Shown here in pieces: positions 1 through 8,616 of a stretch of 33,310 nucleotides of DNA. The translations under genes were made by a program, and so were the position numbers. Position 1 is the stretch's first letter; each line of letters begins with the position of its first letter. The stretch comes from Alphaproteobacteria bacterium (GTDB lineage Bacteria; Pseudomonadota; Alphaproteobacteria; 16-39-46; JABJFC01), in contig JABJFC010000079.1 of assembly GCA_018662925.1 (NCBI GenBank), forward strand, positions 1-33,310. Reading direction: 5' to 3'. The notes below the pieces were generated by a model that saw only the letters and a list, made by a program, of their open reading frames with translations, was not told the DNA's origin and made no database searches.

Positions 1-87
1 AGAGGAAAATTGTTTTATAGATTAATTCAACAGGCACTTGAAATCGACCCAGTCCCAGCTAAATTGCTAGCGGGAGTTGGTGGCTAG
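1..87 (+). CDS. Possible 3' end of an unidentified CDS
   Basis: From base 1 a frame stays open for 28 codons and ends at TAG (85-87). The peptide ends in ...EIDPVPAKLLAGVGG. I do not recognise the family. Twenty-eight open codons are weak evidence, so this may be chance. If real, it is the tail of a gene lying upstream of the pterin dehydratase on the same strand, separated from it by about 80 nt in which I see no gene. Confidence 0.3.
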   Translation, partial: RGKLFYRLIQQALEIDPVPAKLLAGVGG

Positions 88-169
88 TGGACACAGCTGC
101 ATACGTGATCTTGCTTGTGGAGTAAACCGCATACCCAGGTTGAAATATTTAAAAAAAGGAACTTAAGAA

Positions 170-475
170 ATGATAGAAAGGATAACCGGGGAAGAACGTC
201 GTATTGCTGTGCGAGAACTCGATGGTTGGAACGAAGTAAGCGATCAAGATGCTATCCATAAGACATTTCATTTTTCAAATTTTGAAGAAGCTTTTGCCTT
301 TATGGTACGCGTTGCTTTCGTGGCTGAAAAAATGACCCATCATCCTGAGTGGTACAATGTATACAACAGAGTCGAAATTATTTTGACGACCCATGCGTGT
401 AATGGTCTAAGTGAGAAGGATGTTTCTTTGGCGCGCAAAATAAATGAGCTTGCACCGGAGCGTGATCAACGATAA
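170..475 (+). CDS. phhB: Pterin-4a-carbinolamine dehydratase
   Basis: This 101-residue protein has the normal length for the PCD/DCoH family, which dehydrates 4a-hydroxytetrahydropterin during pterin cofactor recycling. The family signature is clear: EKMTHHPEW near residues 53-61 with His57 and His58, then NVYNRVEI, and the downstream His75 before GLSEKD. These histidines match the active-site set of the family. The start ATG follows an AAGGA stretch about 9 nt upstream. It lies 32 nt before trpS on the same strand and is probably co-transcribed with it. I see no aromatic amino-acid hydroxylase in the window, so the physiological partner is unknown; in bacteria the protein can also act with other pterin pathways. 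Confidence 0.9.
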   Translation: MIERITGEERRIAVRELDGWNEVSDQDAIHKTFHFSNFEEAFAFMVRVAFVAEKMTHHPEWYNVYNRVEIILTTHACNGLSEKDVSLARKINELAPERDQR

Positions 476-507
476 GACTTTTCTTGATATAAATCAGGAG
501 ACTATGT

Positions 508-1500
508 ATGGATCGGGTTTTTTCGGGCATCCAACCTACTGGAGATTTGCATTTAGGAAACTATCTTGGAGCCCTTCGCAATTGGATTGGATTTCAAAAA
601 ACCCACGACTGCCTTTTTTGTATCGTAGATCTGCATTCTATGACTGTTCCTTACGATCCGGAGAAGCTTCGCAATAATACGCGCTTTGTTGCGGCAACTT
701 ATATTGCGGCAGGGATCGATCCAAATAAGTCCATCATCTTTGCACAAAGTTCGGTTTCAGAACACTGCGAGTTAGCGTGGATCCTTGGATGTTTAACGCC
801 TCTCGGATGGCTTAATCGCATGACTCATTTTAAGGAAAAAGCTGGCAAACATCGAGAAAATGCTAGCCTGGGACTCTATGCTTATCCGGTTTTGCAAGCC
901 GCTGATATCCTTCTTTACAAGGCAACCCATGTTCCCATTGGAGAAGATCAAAAGCAACATCTGGAATTATCGCGGGATATAGCGGGCACCTTTAACCATC
1001 GTTTTGGGCAAGAGTATTTTCCTTTGCCTGAGCCTCTAATATTAGGAAACGCTACGAGAGTCATGAGTCTTCGAGATGGTACTAAGAAAATGAGCAAATC
1101 GGATATTTCAGAATTCTCACGCATACATCTGACCGATGATCCGGATACAATTAGGCAAAAGATTCGCAAAGCTCGTACAGATGCGGATCCTATTCCAGAA
1201 GATTCGAAGCAACTGGAAGAACGTCCCGAAGCTATGAACCTTCTAAACATATATGGAGCCCTCACGGGGCAATCTCTAAAAGAGGTTTGTGTTCAATTCT
1301 CGGGCAGTAATTTTGCACCTTTTAAAGAGGTGTTGTCAGAGCTATTAATTGAGAAACTGTCTCCTATTCGGGAAGACGTGTCCCGTCTCTTGAAAGATTC
1401 GAAGACTTTGGACGACATTTTGAAATCTGGTGCCGAAAGGGCGCGAGAAAAAGCCGTTAAGACTCTAGAGGAAGTTAAAGGAATTATCGGAGTCCGATAA
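508..1500 (+). CDS. trpS: Tryptophanyl-tRNA synthetase
   Basis: A class I aminoacyl-tRNA synthetase of 330 residues, the usual length for bacterial TrpRS, which charges tRNA-Trp in the cytoplasm. The N-terminus carries TGDLHLGN (residues 11-18), the HIGH-type motif, and KKMSKS (193-198) is the second ATP-binding signature. The GIQPTG opening and GEDQ at about 145-148 are typical of TrpRS rather than TyrRS. The ATG at 508 is supported by AGGAG at 496-500 with 7 nt spacing; the ATG at 504 is out of frame. It follows the pterin dehydratase by 32 nt and converges on the AmpG gene with only 9 nt between stops. Confidence 0.97.
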   Translation: MDRVFSGIQPTGDLHLGNYLGALRNWIGFQKTHDCLFCIVDLHSMTVPYDPEKLRNNTRFVAATYIAAGIDPNKSIIFAQSSVSEHCELAWILGCLTPLGWLNRMTHFKEKAGKHRENASLGLYAYPVLQAADILLYKATHVPIGEDQKQHLELSRDIAGTFNHRFGQEYFPLPEPLILGNATRVMSLRDGTKKMSKSDISEFSRIHLTDDPDTIRQKIRKARTDADPIPEDSKQLEERPEAMNLLNIYGALTGQSLKEVCVQFSGSNFAPFKEVLSELLIEKLSPIREDVSRLLKDSKTLDDILKSGAERAREKAVKTLEEVKGIIGVR

Positions 1501-1509
1501 TTTAAGGCC

Positions 1510-2823
1510 TTATGCGACTGCCGTCGAAGGCTTTCCTTCAATAGTTAGCTCATCATCTTTCCCACGTCCTTGTGGAATATACTTTATAAGCATGAGGGAA
1601 GGTATGCCCAAGAGCATGGCAAATCCGAAGAAAGGAATCCAACCCATTTGAGTTGCAAGCCATCCCGATGAGGAGGCTACGATCATTCTGGGAACATGTG
1701 CTAATGCTGACAAAAGGGCGTACTGGGAAGCCGAGTAGGACAGATTACATAGACTAGACATGTACGCAACCGAAGCTGCGATGGTCATGCCACCTGTTAC
1801 ATTTTCCACAACAACTGCACAGTAGTATATGGTGAGATCTGCTCCTGAGAGGGCCATGACGATAAACATGACGTTTGTGAGCAAGTGCGTCAGGCCAAAG
1901 ATGAATAGACTCTTCAAGGTGCCGATTTTTGTGACAAGGCCTCCTCCGATTAAACCACCAATGATGGTTGCCCAAATCCCGAAAATTTTACTGGCGTTTG
2001 CGATATCGATTTTCGTGAATCCGATATCCAAATAAAAAACCACGGCCATCTGACCAATAATGGCATCCCCGATTTTGTACAGGATAACAAACAAAAGGGC
2101 GAGGACCCACTTGTCATGGACCATAAAAGAGCTAAAGGGGGCTATAAATACTTTTTCTACCCAATGAACGATGCCTGTTGCTCCCGTAGAGGTTCCATAG
2201 GCTTTTTCGTCTTCCTTTGGAGGCGTATCCTTTTGTAACAACAGGGTCGTCACCATTCCAATAGAAATAAGAGCTGCCATCAAGGTATAGGTTTGTGGCC
2301 AAGATAAAAACGTTGCTAAATAAAGGGCTCCGGCTCCAGCAAGGATCATGCCAAGTCGATATCCAAACACTTCCATAGCGCCACCGGCTCCGTATTGGGA
2401 AGGTTTGAGGATTTGAATACGATACCCATCAATCACAATATCTTGTGTTGCAGAACATATGGCGACCAGAAAAGCCATTTGGGCCATCCGAAACGTTTCA
2501 CTGACAGGATCGGTAGTTCCAAGTAGTATGATCGATAATATAAGAGCCCCTTGACTTACAAGAAGCCAACTCCGTCTTTGTCCCAATAGTTTACTGAGAA
2601 CAGGAATGGAAATTTTATCAATAAAAGGCGCCCAGAGAAACTTAAGAGTATAGGGAAGTCCAACTGAGGCAAAGAGTCCAATGGTAGTCTTGGAAATACC
2701 TTCCTCAGTCATCCAAACTGTGAGCGTGCCCAATATTAATGCCAAAGGAAGTCCACTGGAAATTCCTAAAAATCCTAGAGCTATTAACTTTGGGTCACGA
2801 TAACTTTTTAACCAGTCAAACAT
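1510..2823 (-). CDS. ampG: AmpG-type muropeptide permease (MFS)
   Basis: A 437-residue, strongly hydrophobic major facilitator protein with about 12 or more membrane segments. The N-terminus (DPKLIALGFLGISSGLP), the EEGISKTTIGLFASVGLPY stretch and KFLWAPFIDK are characteristic of the AmpG family, which imports GlcNAc-anhydroMurNAc peptides from the periplasm during peptidoglycan recycling. A cytoplasmic loop near residues 200-220 is followed by the second half of the transporter. It starts 25 nt after the stop of the IalB-like gene on the same strand, so the two are probably co-transcribed. The soluble lytic transglycosylase at 24265-26238 produces the substrate class of this permease. A related MFS permease with another substrate is possible but less likely. 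Confidence 0.88.
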   Translation of the reverse strand: MFDWLKSYRDPKLIALGFLGISSGLPLALILGTLTVWMTEEGISKTTIGLFASVGLPYTLKFLWAPFIDKISIPVLSKLLGQRRSWLLVSQGALILSIILLGTTDPVSETFRMAQMAFLVAICSATQDIVIDGYRIQILKPSQYGAGGAMEVFGYRLGMILAGAGALYLATFLSWPQTYTLMAALISIGMVTTLLLQKDTPPKEDEKAYGTSTGATGIVHWVEKVFIAPFSSFMVHDKWVLALLFVILYKIGDAIIGQMAVVFYLDIGFTKIDIANASKIFGIWATIIGGLIGGGLVTKIGTLKSLFIFGLTHLLTNVMFIVMALSGADLTIYYCAVVVENVTGGMTIAASVAYMSSLCNLSYSASQYALLSALAHVPRMIVASSSGWLATQMGWIPFFGFAMLLGIPSLMLIKYIPQGRGKDDELTIEGKPSTAVA

Positions 2824-2848
2824 GTGAAAAACTTCGTTTTATAATTGT

Positions 2849-3595
2849 CTACTTGTTACCCTGCACAACGGGTGCTTTCTTTGGGGGACTTTTTTTAGCA
2901 GGTGCCTTAGTTGGAGCCTTCTTTGCGGGTGTTTTAGGAGGCGCCTTTTTAGCTGGAGCCTTCTTTGCAGGGGCTTTAGGAGGCGCCTTTTTAGCTGGAG
3001 CCTTCTTTGCAGGTGCTTTAGGAGGCTCTTTTTTAGCTGGAGCCTTCTTTGCAGGCGCTTTAGGAGGTGCTTTTTTAGATCCTCCCGTAGCTTTCTTAAT
3101 GGATTCTAGAGCACTTGAGATTCCCATTAATGAATAGGTATCTGTCGTCTTGGTGCCTCTTGCGGATGTTCCTTTTACGATTAAGTTATTGCCACTTTTC
3201 ATTGCTGTTACAAGGGTAGTATCCGTTTTATCATCCACAGCCCATGCCCCTTCACCTTGCGTAAACAGCGTGAAGGTTTTCTTACCTGCTTTGCCAATTA
3301 TCTCGAGAGTAGCGACGCTGTCTTTTTTGTAAGTATATCCTGAAACAACATTGACGACATTGCTTGTTTTTTTGTCCGGGCGGCTTGTTATTGTTAAATA
3401 AGTCTTGCCCCGTTTTTCATAAGCGCCTTCCTCTTTTTCAGGACGGCTGGTGACAAAATAGACCCAACTATTGCCTTCTTTAAATTTGAAACTGTGCCAT
3501 GCTTTAGAAGAGCTGATGTGTGTATGAGCCCCATACGCAGCGGACTCACATAATATTAAGCTTATAAAACCAAACGCTAATAATAATCTCTTCAT
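2849..3595 (-). CDS. IalB-like secreted protein with Lys/Ala/Pro repeat tail
   Basis: Two parts are visible. Residues 1-22 form a signal peptide (MKRLLLAFGFISLIL then a polar cleavage region). The next 150 or so residues resemble the invasion-associated locus B (IalB) family: WVYFVTSRPEKEEG, a GYTYKKDS motif, FTLFTQGEGAWA and GTSARGTKTTDTYSL. The last 75 residues are a low-complexity tail of KAPAKK/APPKAP units in about 14-residue periods, rich in Lys, Ala and Pro like histone H1 tails. An in-frame TTG nine codons upstream would extend the protein, but the ATG at 3595 follows GAGGAGAGGA and begins a proper signal peptide, so I prefer it. The family is periplasmic or outer-membrane associated; a role in invasion is known only for some members. 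The function of the tail is not known. Confidence 0.8.
   Translation of the reverse strand: MKRLLLAFGFISLILCESAAYGAHTHISSSKAWHSFKFKEGNSWVYFVTSRPEKEEGAYEKRGKTYLTITSRPDKKTSNVVNVVSGYTYKKDSVATLEIIGKAGKKTFTLFTQGEGAWAVDDKTDTTLVTAMKSGNNLIVKGTSARGTKTTDTYSLMGISSALESIKKATGGSKKAPPKAPAKKAPAKKEPPKAPAKKAPAKKAPPKAPAKKAPAKKAPPKTPAKKAPTKAPAKKSPPKKAPVVQGNK
2895..3076 (-). repeat. 42-bp tandem repeat encoding 14-residue Lys/Ala/Pro units
   Basis: Inside the IalB-like gene, three near-identical 42-bp units run at 2937-2978, 2979-3020 and 3021-3062, with degenerate copies on both sides. Differences between the three are few single-base changes, mostly at the GGAGG(C/T)(G/T)C position and the GCAGG(G/T/C)GC position. 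The length is a multiple of three, so gain or loss of a unit would keep the frame and change the length of the cationic tail. Such arrays can vary by slipped-strand pairing between strains. Confidence 0.85.
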
Positions 3596-3760
3596 CGTCG
3601 GTAGATTTCCTCTCCTCAACAATCAACTCCAACCTACTTTTAGTGTGAATAAGTCAGTGAATCAAGTGTTTTACAGCACAAATAAAGACTTTTGTACATA
3701 TATTCCCTTTTACCCAGTTTTTTCTAAGAGCTATTTTTAGCATCATCCACATAAAATAGT

Positions 3761-3766
3761 TATAAT
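3761..3766 (+). promoter_or_regulatory. Possible -10 box upstream of the SH3_4 gene
   Basis: The AT-rich divergent region between the IalB-like and SH3_4 genes contains a perfect TATAAT. It overlaps the left arm of a small inverted repeat, TAGTTA (3757-3762) and TAACTA (3773-3778). No good -35 box lies 16-18 bp upstream, so the assignment is weak. Confidence 0.3.
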
Positions 3767-3837
3767 TTTTTTTAACTAGCATAATTCGGGAAAGTTTTTT
3801 ATTTGTAACTTTGCAAATAAGTTGGGACGTTGTGAAA

Positions 3838-4311
3838 ATGAAATATGTAAATAGAAATCTAATGGTTTGGTTCTTAGCACTCATAATCATGGGAGTTTCT
3901 ATTGATGCGTATGGAATGACTAATACTAAATATCCCTATTTCGGCTCTGTTCGGTCCCAAAAAGTGAACGTGCGCTGTGGTCCTGGACGACAATATCCTA
4001 TCGAGTGGGTTCTTGTACGAGCTAGTCAGCCTGTAGAAGTTTTGGCTGGATTCGATACCTGGCAAAAGATTCGTGGCTGGGATGGTATAGAGGGGTGGGT
4101 ATATAAGAATATGCTCACAAAAAAACAAACGGCTGTTGTAATGAAAACAGATTGTACCCTCAGTAAATCACCAGATGAGAATGGAAAGTTCATTGCCTAT
4201 ATGGAGAAAGGATTTATTCTCAACGTGCTCTCTTGTAAAGATAGATGGTGCCAAGTAGAGGTCGAGAAGACGCGAGGTTGGACGGCCAAAGACAATCTCT
4301 GGGGTGTTTAG
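3838..4311 (+). CDS. Exported bacterial SH3_4 domain protein
   Basis: A 157-residue protein with an N-terminal signal peptide or anchor (hydrophobic run MVWFLALIIMGVS, ending near SIDAYG) followed by an SH3_4-type (PF06347-like) domain. The motifs are VNVRCGPGRQYPIEWV, PVEVLAGFDTWQKIR and GWVYKNML; a second, shorter SH3-like repeat with CKDRWCQVEV and a final GW follows. Proteins of this family are periplasmic and are thought to bind peptidoglycan or envelope partners. Four cysteines lie in the mature region. I chose the ATG at 3838 because the upstream TTG at 3811 adds charged residues ahead of the signal; the ribosome site is weak (GGGACG). It is divergent from the IalB-like gene with about 240 bp between. 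Confidence 0.8.
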   Translation: MKYVNRNLMVWFLALIIMGVSIDAYGMTNTKYPYFGSVRSQKVNVRCGPGRQYPIEWVLVRASQPVEVLAGFDTWQKIRGWDGIEGWVYKNMLTKKQTAVVMKTDCTLSKSPDENGKFIAYMEKGFILNVLSCKDRWCQVEVEKTRGWTAKDNLWGV

Positions 4312-4427
4312 AGATTTACTAAGTAAATACGAATAAAGAAAACACCTCCCTGTTAACCTTTTATTAACTATTTCTACGTATCCTAAAGATAAGTGAGGAA
4401 GGCATCACTATCTGGGAGAAGTATGAT

Positions 4428-4706
4428 ATGGGAGATAAACCTCTAAAAGGAAAATACGATGCAATATGGGAAAAAACGCTTAAAAATCTCAAAAAAATAA
4501 AAACAGATCTTTGCAAAAAACCGCCAGAAGATCTTGAAAAATCTGTCGAGGAACTAAGTATTTGTTTAAAAGAGTTTCACGCTCACAGCAGAGCGGCGCC
4601 TATTTTACCCGAAGAACCAATGTATGGGGATCTAAAGTCAGCAATTGCAGAAGTGGAAATGGCCCTTCATGCCGCAGTTGCGAGCTGTAAATCAGGGGAT
4701 AGATAA
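4428..4706 (+). CDS. Small helical protein of unknown function
   Basis: A 92-residue soluble protein, Lys- and Glu-rich, with predicted helices at residues 10-30 and 38-52 and an Ala-rich C-terminal helix near 68-86. It has no signal peptide, no membrane segment and no motif that I know. The ATG is preceded by GGGAGAAG about 8 nt upstream, a convincing ribosome site, and codon use is like its neighbours. It lies 116 bp after the SH3_4 gene and converges on the antiporter gene with 25 bp between stops. It may be a lineage-specific gene; the function is not inferable here. Confidence 0.65.
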   Translation: MGDKPLKGKYDAIWEKTLKNLKKIKTDLCKKPPEDLEKSVEELSICLKEFHAHSRAAPILPEEPMYGDLKSAIAEVEMALHAAVASCKSGDR

Positions 4707-4731
4707 AAGAATTTTGAGTTGTTATTTATTT

Positions 4732-6516
4732 TCAAGTCTTCCCAAGTTTTGTGGAAGGCGGCGGAGAGATAGCGGTTTCTGGCTTTTTAACCTCGTTGTC
4801 CTGGTCGATTTTTTCTTCCTCTTCCGTTGCTAAGATTTTCTTCCGCAAGGCGTCAATGGATTTCGTAATTTGGTCAGTCGAGATACCAGCGGCTTCAAGG
4901 ACAGACGCACTTAGTTGGAAACTGGGTTCAAGGGTCTCGGGAATGATCACTTTAGCGCCGGCCTTTTCCAATTTCTTGGCCTGTTCTACATCTTGTGCAC
5001 GAACAAAGAGTGGTAAGTCTTTAAAGTTGCGACGCATCATCATAACCGTTCTGGAGACGGCACCTGGTTGATCTAACGTAATAACGGCTGCTTGAGCGCG
5101 TTCAATACCAATGGTTTTAAATATTTCAGCACGTCGCGCATCTCCGAAGAAAATGGGTAAGCCTTCTGTACGCCCTTCAGAAACACGTGACATATTGATA
5201 TCAATTGCCACGTATGGAACCAGTTGGGCAGTTAAAAGTTTTCCAACCATCTGGCCAACACGTCCATACCCTACGATGATAACGTGAGATTGAAGATCAG
5301 CTGTTTCTTTTTGGGCGAACTGGACTAAGTTTTCTGCAGCGCTTCTTTCGAGTCGACGGTTGATTTTCTTACCAATAGCGGCAAGGAATGGCGTAAAGGC
5401 CATGGAAATGGCGACAGAAAGCAGAAGTATTTGCCCCACCTCATTTGTAAGAATTCCAGTCGTAATAGCAGGCCCAAAGAGTACAAAGGCAAATTCTCCT
5501 CCTGTTGATAAGAGAAGCCCAATTCGAATAGCAGGCCCCCAAGGGACGCTGAATAAGCGGCATAACAGGGTGAGGATGAGACATTTACCAACGAGCATTG
5601 AACCAACAATGGCTGAAACGGTTCCTAGAAACTCGCCTAGAAGTCTCAAGTCAATGTTCATACCCACAGTCATAAAAAAGAGGCCAAGAAGGATCCCTCG
5701 GAAGGGCTGAATATCCGCCTCCACTTGATGTCGATATTCAGTTTCAGCCAAAAGAAGCCCGGCAAGAAAAGCACCTAATTCTTTCGAGAGCCCAACAGTT
5801 TCAGTAGCAACACCGGTTCCTAATATTAAGAGAAGTGACATAGCCACGAAAAGTTCTGCGTTACTTCCTGATGCAACCAATCTGTACAGAGGACGGAGTA
5901 AAAGTCGTCCTACAAGGACGATAGCTGTAAGGACAGCCAGTGCCTTTACTGTCGCAATTCCAAGGGTGGTCAACAGTCCACTATGGGTTGTGATCTGGTC
6001 TTGAGCCAAAAGGGGTGTGAGAACTAAGAAAACAACAACCGCGAGGTCTTGCAATAATAGAACTGAAAATGAAACACGCCCGAAACGGGCGGCAAGTTCC
6101 CCACGTTCAGCTAGGACCTGAAGAACGACAGCTGTAGAGGACAATGAGAGGCCGCATCCGATAAGAAGGGAAACTTCCAATGAAAGTCCTGTAAAGCTAG
6201 AAATAAGGGCCATAATAACGCCCGTGAGGATTACTTGAGATGTCCCGAGCCCAAACACGTATCGTTTGAGTGACATCAATCGGTCCCAAGGAAGTTCAAG
6301 ACCGATGGTAAATAATAAGAAAACAACCCCAAACTCTGCAAGAACTTTCGTTTCTTCGACCCCATCAATGAAGGAAAAACCATGGGGGCCAATAAGAAGG
6401 CCAGATAGTAAGAATCCAAGGATTGGACTTACTCTGAGTCGGCGCATCAACGTAACGACAAATATAGCTGCAACCAGCAATATTAATACATCGTTAAGAT
6501 AGTCTAGATGCGGCAC
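4732..6516 (-). CDS. CPA2-family cation/proton antiporter with TrkA-N domain
   Basis: About 594 residues: an N-terminal Na+/H+ exchanger domain of roughly 12 membrane segments (residues 1-375, with GFLLSGLLIGPHGF and the SLSSTAVVLQVL motif), then a Rossmann-type TrkA-N domain starting at HVIIVGYGRVGQMVG. The TrkA-N domain binds nucleotide and gates the transporter in the KefB/KefC/YbaL group. This points to potassium or sodium efflux in exchange for protons at the inner membrane; the ion cannot be told from sequence. The C-terminus ends in a charged tail. A TTG at 6522 directly abuts AAAGGA, leaving no spacing, so the GTG at 6516 with 6 nt spacing is the better start. It is a single-gene unit, convergent with the small unknown gene. 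Confidence 0.88.
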   Translation of the reverse strand: MPHLDYLNDVLILLVAAIFVVTLMRRLRVSPILGFLLSGLLIGPHGFSFIDGVEETKVLAEFGVVFLLFTIGLELPWDRLMSLKRYVFGLGTSQVILTGVIMALISSFTGLSLEVSLLIGCGLSLSSTAVVLQVLAERGELAARFGRVSFSVLLLQDLAVVVFLVLTPLLAQDQITTHSGLLTTLGIATVKALAVLTAIVLVGRLLLRPLYRLVASGSNAELFVAMSLLLILGTGVATETVGLSKELGAFLAGLLLAETEYRHQVEADIQPFRGILLGLFFMTVGMNIDLRLLGEFLGTVSAIVGSMLVGKCLILTLLCRLFSVPWGPAIRIGLLLSTGGEFAFVLFGPAITTGILTNEVGQILLLSVAISMAFTPFLAAIGKKINRRLERSAAENLVQFAQKETADLQSHVIIVGYGRVGQMVGKLLTAQLVPYVAIDINMSRVSEGRTEGLPIFFGDARRAEIFKTIGIERAQAAVITLDQPGAVSRTVMMMRRNFKDLPLFVRAQDVEQAKKLEKAGAKVIIPETLEPSFQLSASVLEAAGISTDQITKSIDALRKKILATEEEEKIDQDNEVKKPETAISPPPSTKLGKT

Positions 6517-6661
6517 ATGCAATCCTTTTAGATTTACAGATGATTAAAAAACTTATTTTCCTACTCTAGCTGATTTGTATTCGAGAACAAAGGGAAATTA
6601 TACATAAATAGCAATGGAGCTCCCTCTTTTTTTCGTGTGCTGGATCATGAATTAATTTTTT

Positions 6662-6680
6662 ACTTTTTTGCAAAAAAAGT
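6662..6680. repeat. Short inverted repeat upstream of exporter operon
   Basis: ACTTTTTTG and CAAAAAAAGT form an almost perfect palindrome (one extra A in the right arm) about 80 bp before the permease start. It lies in a 245-bp gap between the divergent antiporter and exporter genes. It could be an operator or part of a promoter; AT-rich chance pairing is also possible. Confidence 0.35.
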
Positions 6681-6761
6681 TCATTCCTATCCATGTGTCA
6701 TGGGCCTTGTCTTAGCATGGCTAGAAAGAGTATCATAAACACAAAACTAAGGAAGCAGCGC

Positions 6762-7901
6762 GTGCGATCCATTGCCATTAAAATGCTTACAGGGGATAGG
6801 GCCAAATATTTTGGGCTTATATTCAGCATTACCTTTTCCACATTTCTTATGTCCCAACAGGTATCTATTTTTATAAGCCTTTTGGGCCGCACGGCCGCAC
6901 AAATAAGGGATGTTCCACAAGCAGATATTTGGGTCATGGATCCTCAAGTAGAATATGTTGATGTGGTCAAGCCCCTTCGAGATACAGAGCTTTCTCGTGT
7001 GAGGAGCGTATCAGGGGTTGAGTGGGCGTTGCCTCTTTACAAGGGGCTAAGCGTTATTCGGGCACGTGATGGGAAGATGCAACAGGCGTTAGTACTGGGT
7101 GTAGATGATGCGACATTAACAGGTGGACCGCCAAAAATGGTGCTGGGGGAATGGGCAAGTCTAGCTTCTGCGGATGCAATGATTATGGACAAGTCTGGAT
7201 ACAAGTTTATATGGCCTGGGGAACCTTTGAGTCTAGGGCGTGTCATTGAAATCAATGATCATCGATTTGTCATCAAAGGGATATGTGAAACATCTGCACC
7301 ATTTCTGACATTTCCCATTGTTTACACAAAATTTTCTGATGGTGCCCAACTTCATCCAGGGGAACGCAATCAAATGACGTTTATTATCGTGAAAGCCGCG
7401 TCAGGGATATCTCCAGAAAAACTGGCTCAGAAAATTCATAAAGAAACTCAACTTCAAGCACTTACTTCAAGAGGATTTCAGTGGAGAAGTATTCGTTATT
7501 ATTTGGAAAGGACGGGTATTCCTATAAATTTTGGTATAACAGTTTTACTGGGATTCTTGGTAGGAGCGGCTATCGCGGCACAAACTTTTTACATTTTTGT
7601 CTTGGAAAATATTTCCCAATATGGAGCTCTAAAGGCTATTGGGGTTAGCAATAGGCAAATGTTGATGATGGTGCTCGTACAGGCCCTCTTGGTGGCTTTC
7701 ATAGGGTATGGAATTGGTATTGGTTTAGCCGCGCTCTTTTTTGAAGTGTTTTCCAAAACGGAGGCACTTAGAGGATTTATGCTCCACTGGGAAGTTGTTG
7801 TTGGTTCTGCATTTGTTGTAAGTTTAATTGCTATTCTTTCTAGTGCGGCAAGTATCCGAAAGGTTTTTGTGTTGGATCCTGCTGTGGCCTTTAGGGCTTG
7901 A
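6762..7901 (+). CDS. ABC exporter permease, FtsX/DevC type
   Basis: About 380 residues: a short N-terminal cytoplasmic part, a first membrane segment (residues 14-33), a large periplasmic domain, then three C-terminal membrane segments in an FtsX-like domain containing ENISQYGALKAIGVSN, the coupling region. This topology is that of MacB/DevC-type permeases, which work with a HlyD-type adaptor rather than move solutes alone. The start is uncertain: ATGs at 6693 and 6717 have no ribosome site, while GTG at 6762 follows AAGGAAG at 6749-6755. That start gives a protein opening in SIAIKMLTGDRAKYFGLIF, as in the DevC group. It is the first of four genes. Substrate unknown. Confidence 0.85.
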   Translation: MRSIAIKMLTGDRAKYFGLIFSITFSTFLMSQQVSIFISLLGRTAAQIRDVPQADIWVMDPQVEYVDVVKPLRDTELSRVRSVSGVEWALPLYKGLSVIRARDGKMQQALVLGVDDATLTGGPPKMVLGEWASLASADAMIMDKSGYKFIWPGEPLSLGRVIEINDHRFVIKGICETSAPFLTFPIVYTKFSDGAQLHPGERNQMTFIIVKAASGISPEKLAQKIHKETQLQALTSRGFQWRSIRYYLERTGIPINFGITVLLGFLVGAAIAAQTFYIFVLENISQYGALKAIGVSNRQMLMMVLVQALLVAFIGYGIGIGLAALFFEVFSKTEALRGFMLHWEVVVGSAFVVSLIAILSSAASIRKVFVLDPAVAFRA

Positions 7902-7905
7902 TGAT

Positions 7906-8616
7906 ATGGGAAAAGTTGAGAAAAATTTTGTCGTACAGGGAAGAGGGATCGTAAAAGACTTTCCTGCCGGAGATGAAATGATTCGAGTACTGCATGGGAT
8001 CGATATTTCGTTATCCTATGGAGAGTTGGTCATGCTCGTTGGACCAAGTGGAAGTGGTAAGACGACTCTTTTATCCATCATCACAGGAATTCTGACGCCA
8101 ACATCAGGAGATGTTTTTATTAATGGGGAAGAACTCACTAACATTTCTGATTTAGAAAAGGTTCAGCACAGACTGAAGAACATAGGTTTTATTTTTCAAC
8201 AATTTAATTTGATTCCAGCCTTAACAGCTGTGGAAAACGCGGCTGTACCGTTGATTGCTGCAAACGTTCCCTACGGTGAGGCCTTGAAGGCATCCAAAGA
8301 CGTTTTAACAAAAATTGGGATGGGAGATCAGTTGGATAAAATTCCCGTTCATCTTTCGGGAGGACAACAGCAGAGGGTGTCCATTGCGCGTGCTCTAGTT
8401 CATGACCCAAAGTTTATAGTATGCGACGAGCCCACTTCCTCGTTGGATGCACATACGGGGCATGTAGTTATGGAAATATTGAAGAGTATTGTTTCACGTG
8501 CAAATCGTTCAGTTCTTGTCGTGACCCATGATTCAAGAATTTTTGAGTTTGCAGATCGGATCTTATTCATGGATGATGGTCGTATTGTGAAAGAAGAAAA
8601 GAGAGTGAAAAAGTGA
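7906..8616 (+). CDS. ABC exporter ATPase, MacB/LolD/DevA type
   Basis: A 236-residue ATP-binding subunit with all core motifs: Walker A GPSGSGKT (46-53), Q-loop in FIFQQFN (about 95-101), signature LSGGQQQRV (150-158), Walker B FIVCDEP (170-176), D-loop SSLDAHTG and the switch His in VVTHDSR. The closest subfamily is that of LolD, MacB and DevA. The ATG at 7906 is four bases after the permease stop, with AGGG near 7892; a longer open frame from 7828 would overlap the permease and lacks support. The next gene starts with GTGA overlapping its stop. It should power the permease encoded just upstream. Confidence 0.93.
   Translation: MGKVEKNFVVQGRGIVKDFPAGDEMIRVLHGIDISLSYGELVMLVGPSGSGKTTLLSIITGILTPTSGDVFINGEELTNISDLEKVQHRLKNIGFIFQQFNLIPALTAVENAAVPLIAANVPYGEALKASKDVLTKIGMGDQLDKIPVHLSGGQQQRVSIARALVHDPKFIVCDEPTSSLDAHTGHVVMEILKSIVSRANRSVLVVTHDSRIFEFADRILFMDDGRIVKEEKRVKK

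Noticed and set aside
2895-3076. CRISPR-like array suggested by regular 42-bp units
   Set aside because: The units are contiguous without spacers and lie in frame inside a coding region.
2739-3137. Plus-strand open frame of 132 residues with Gly/Ala/Phe repeats
   Set aside because: It is the antisense reading of the 42-bp repeats in the IalB-like gene and has no ribosome site or homology.
7828-7905. Upstream extension of the ATPase gene
   Set aside because: It overlaps the permease C-terminus; the ATG at 7906 directly after the permease stop gives the standard ATPase N-terminus.
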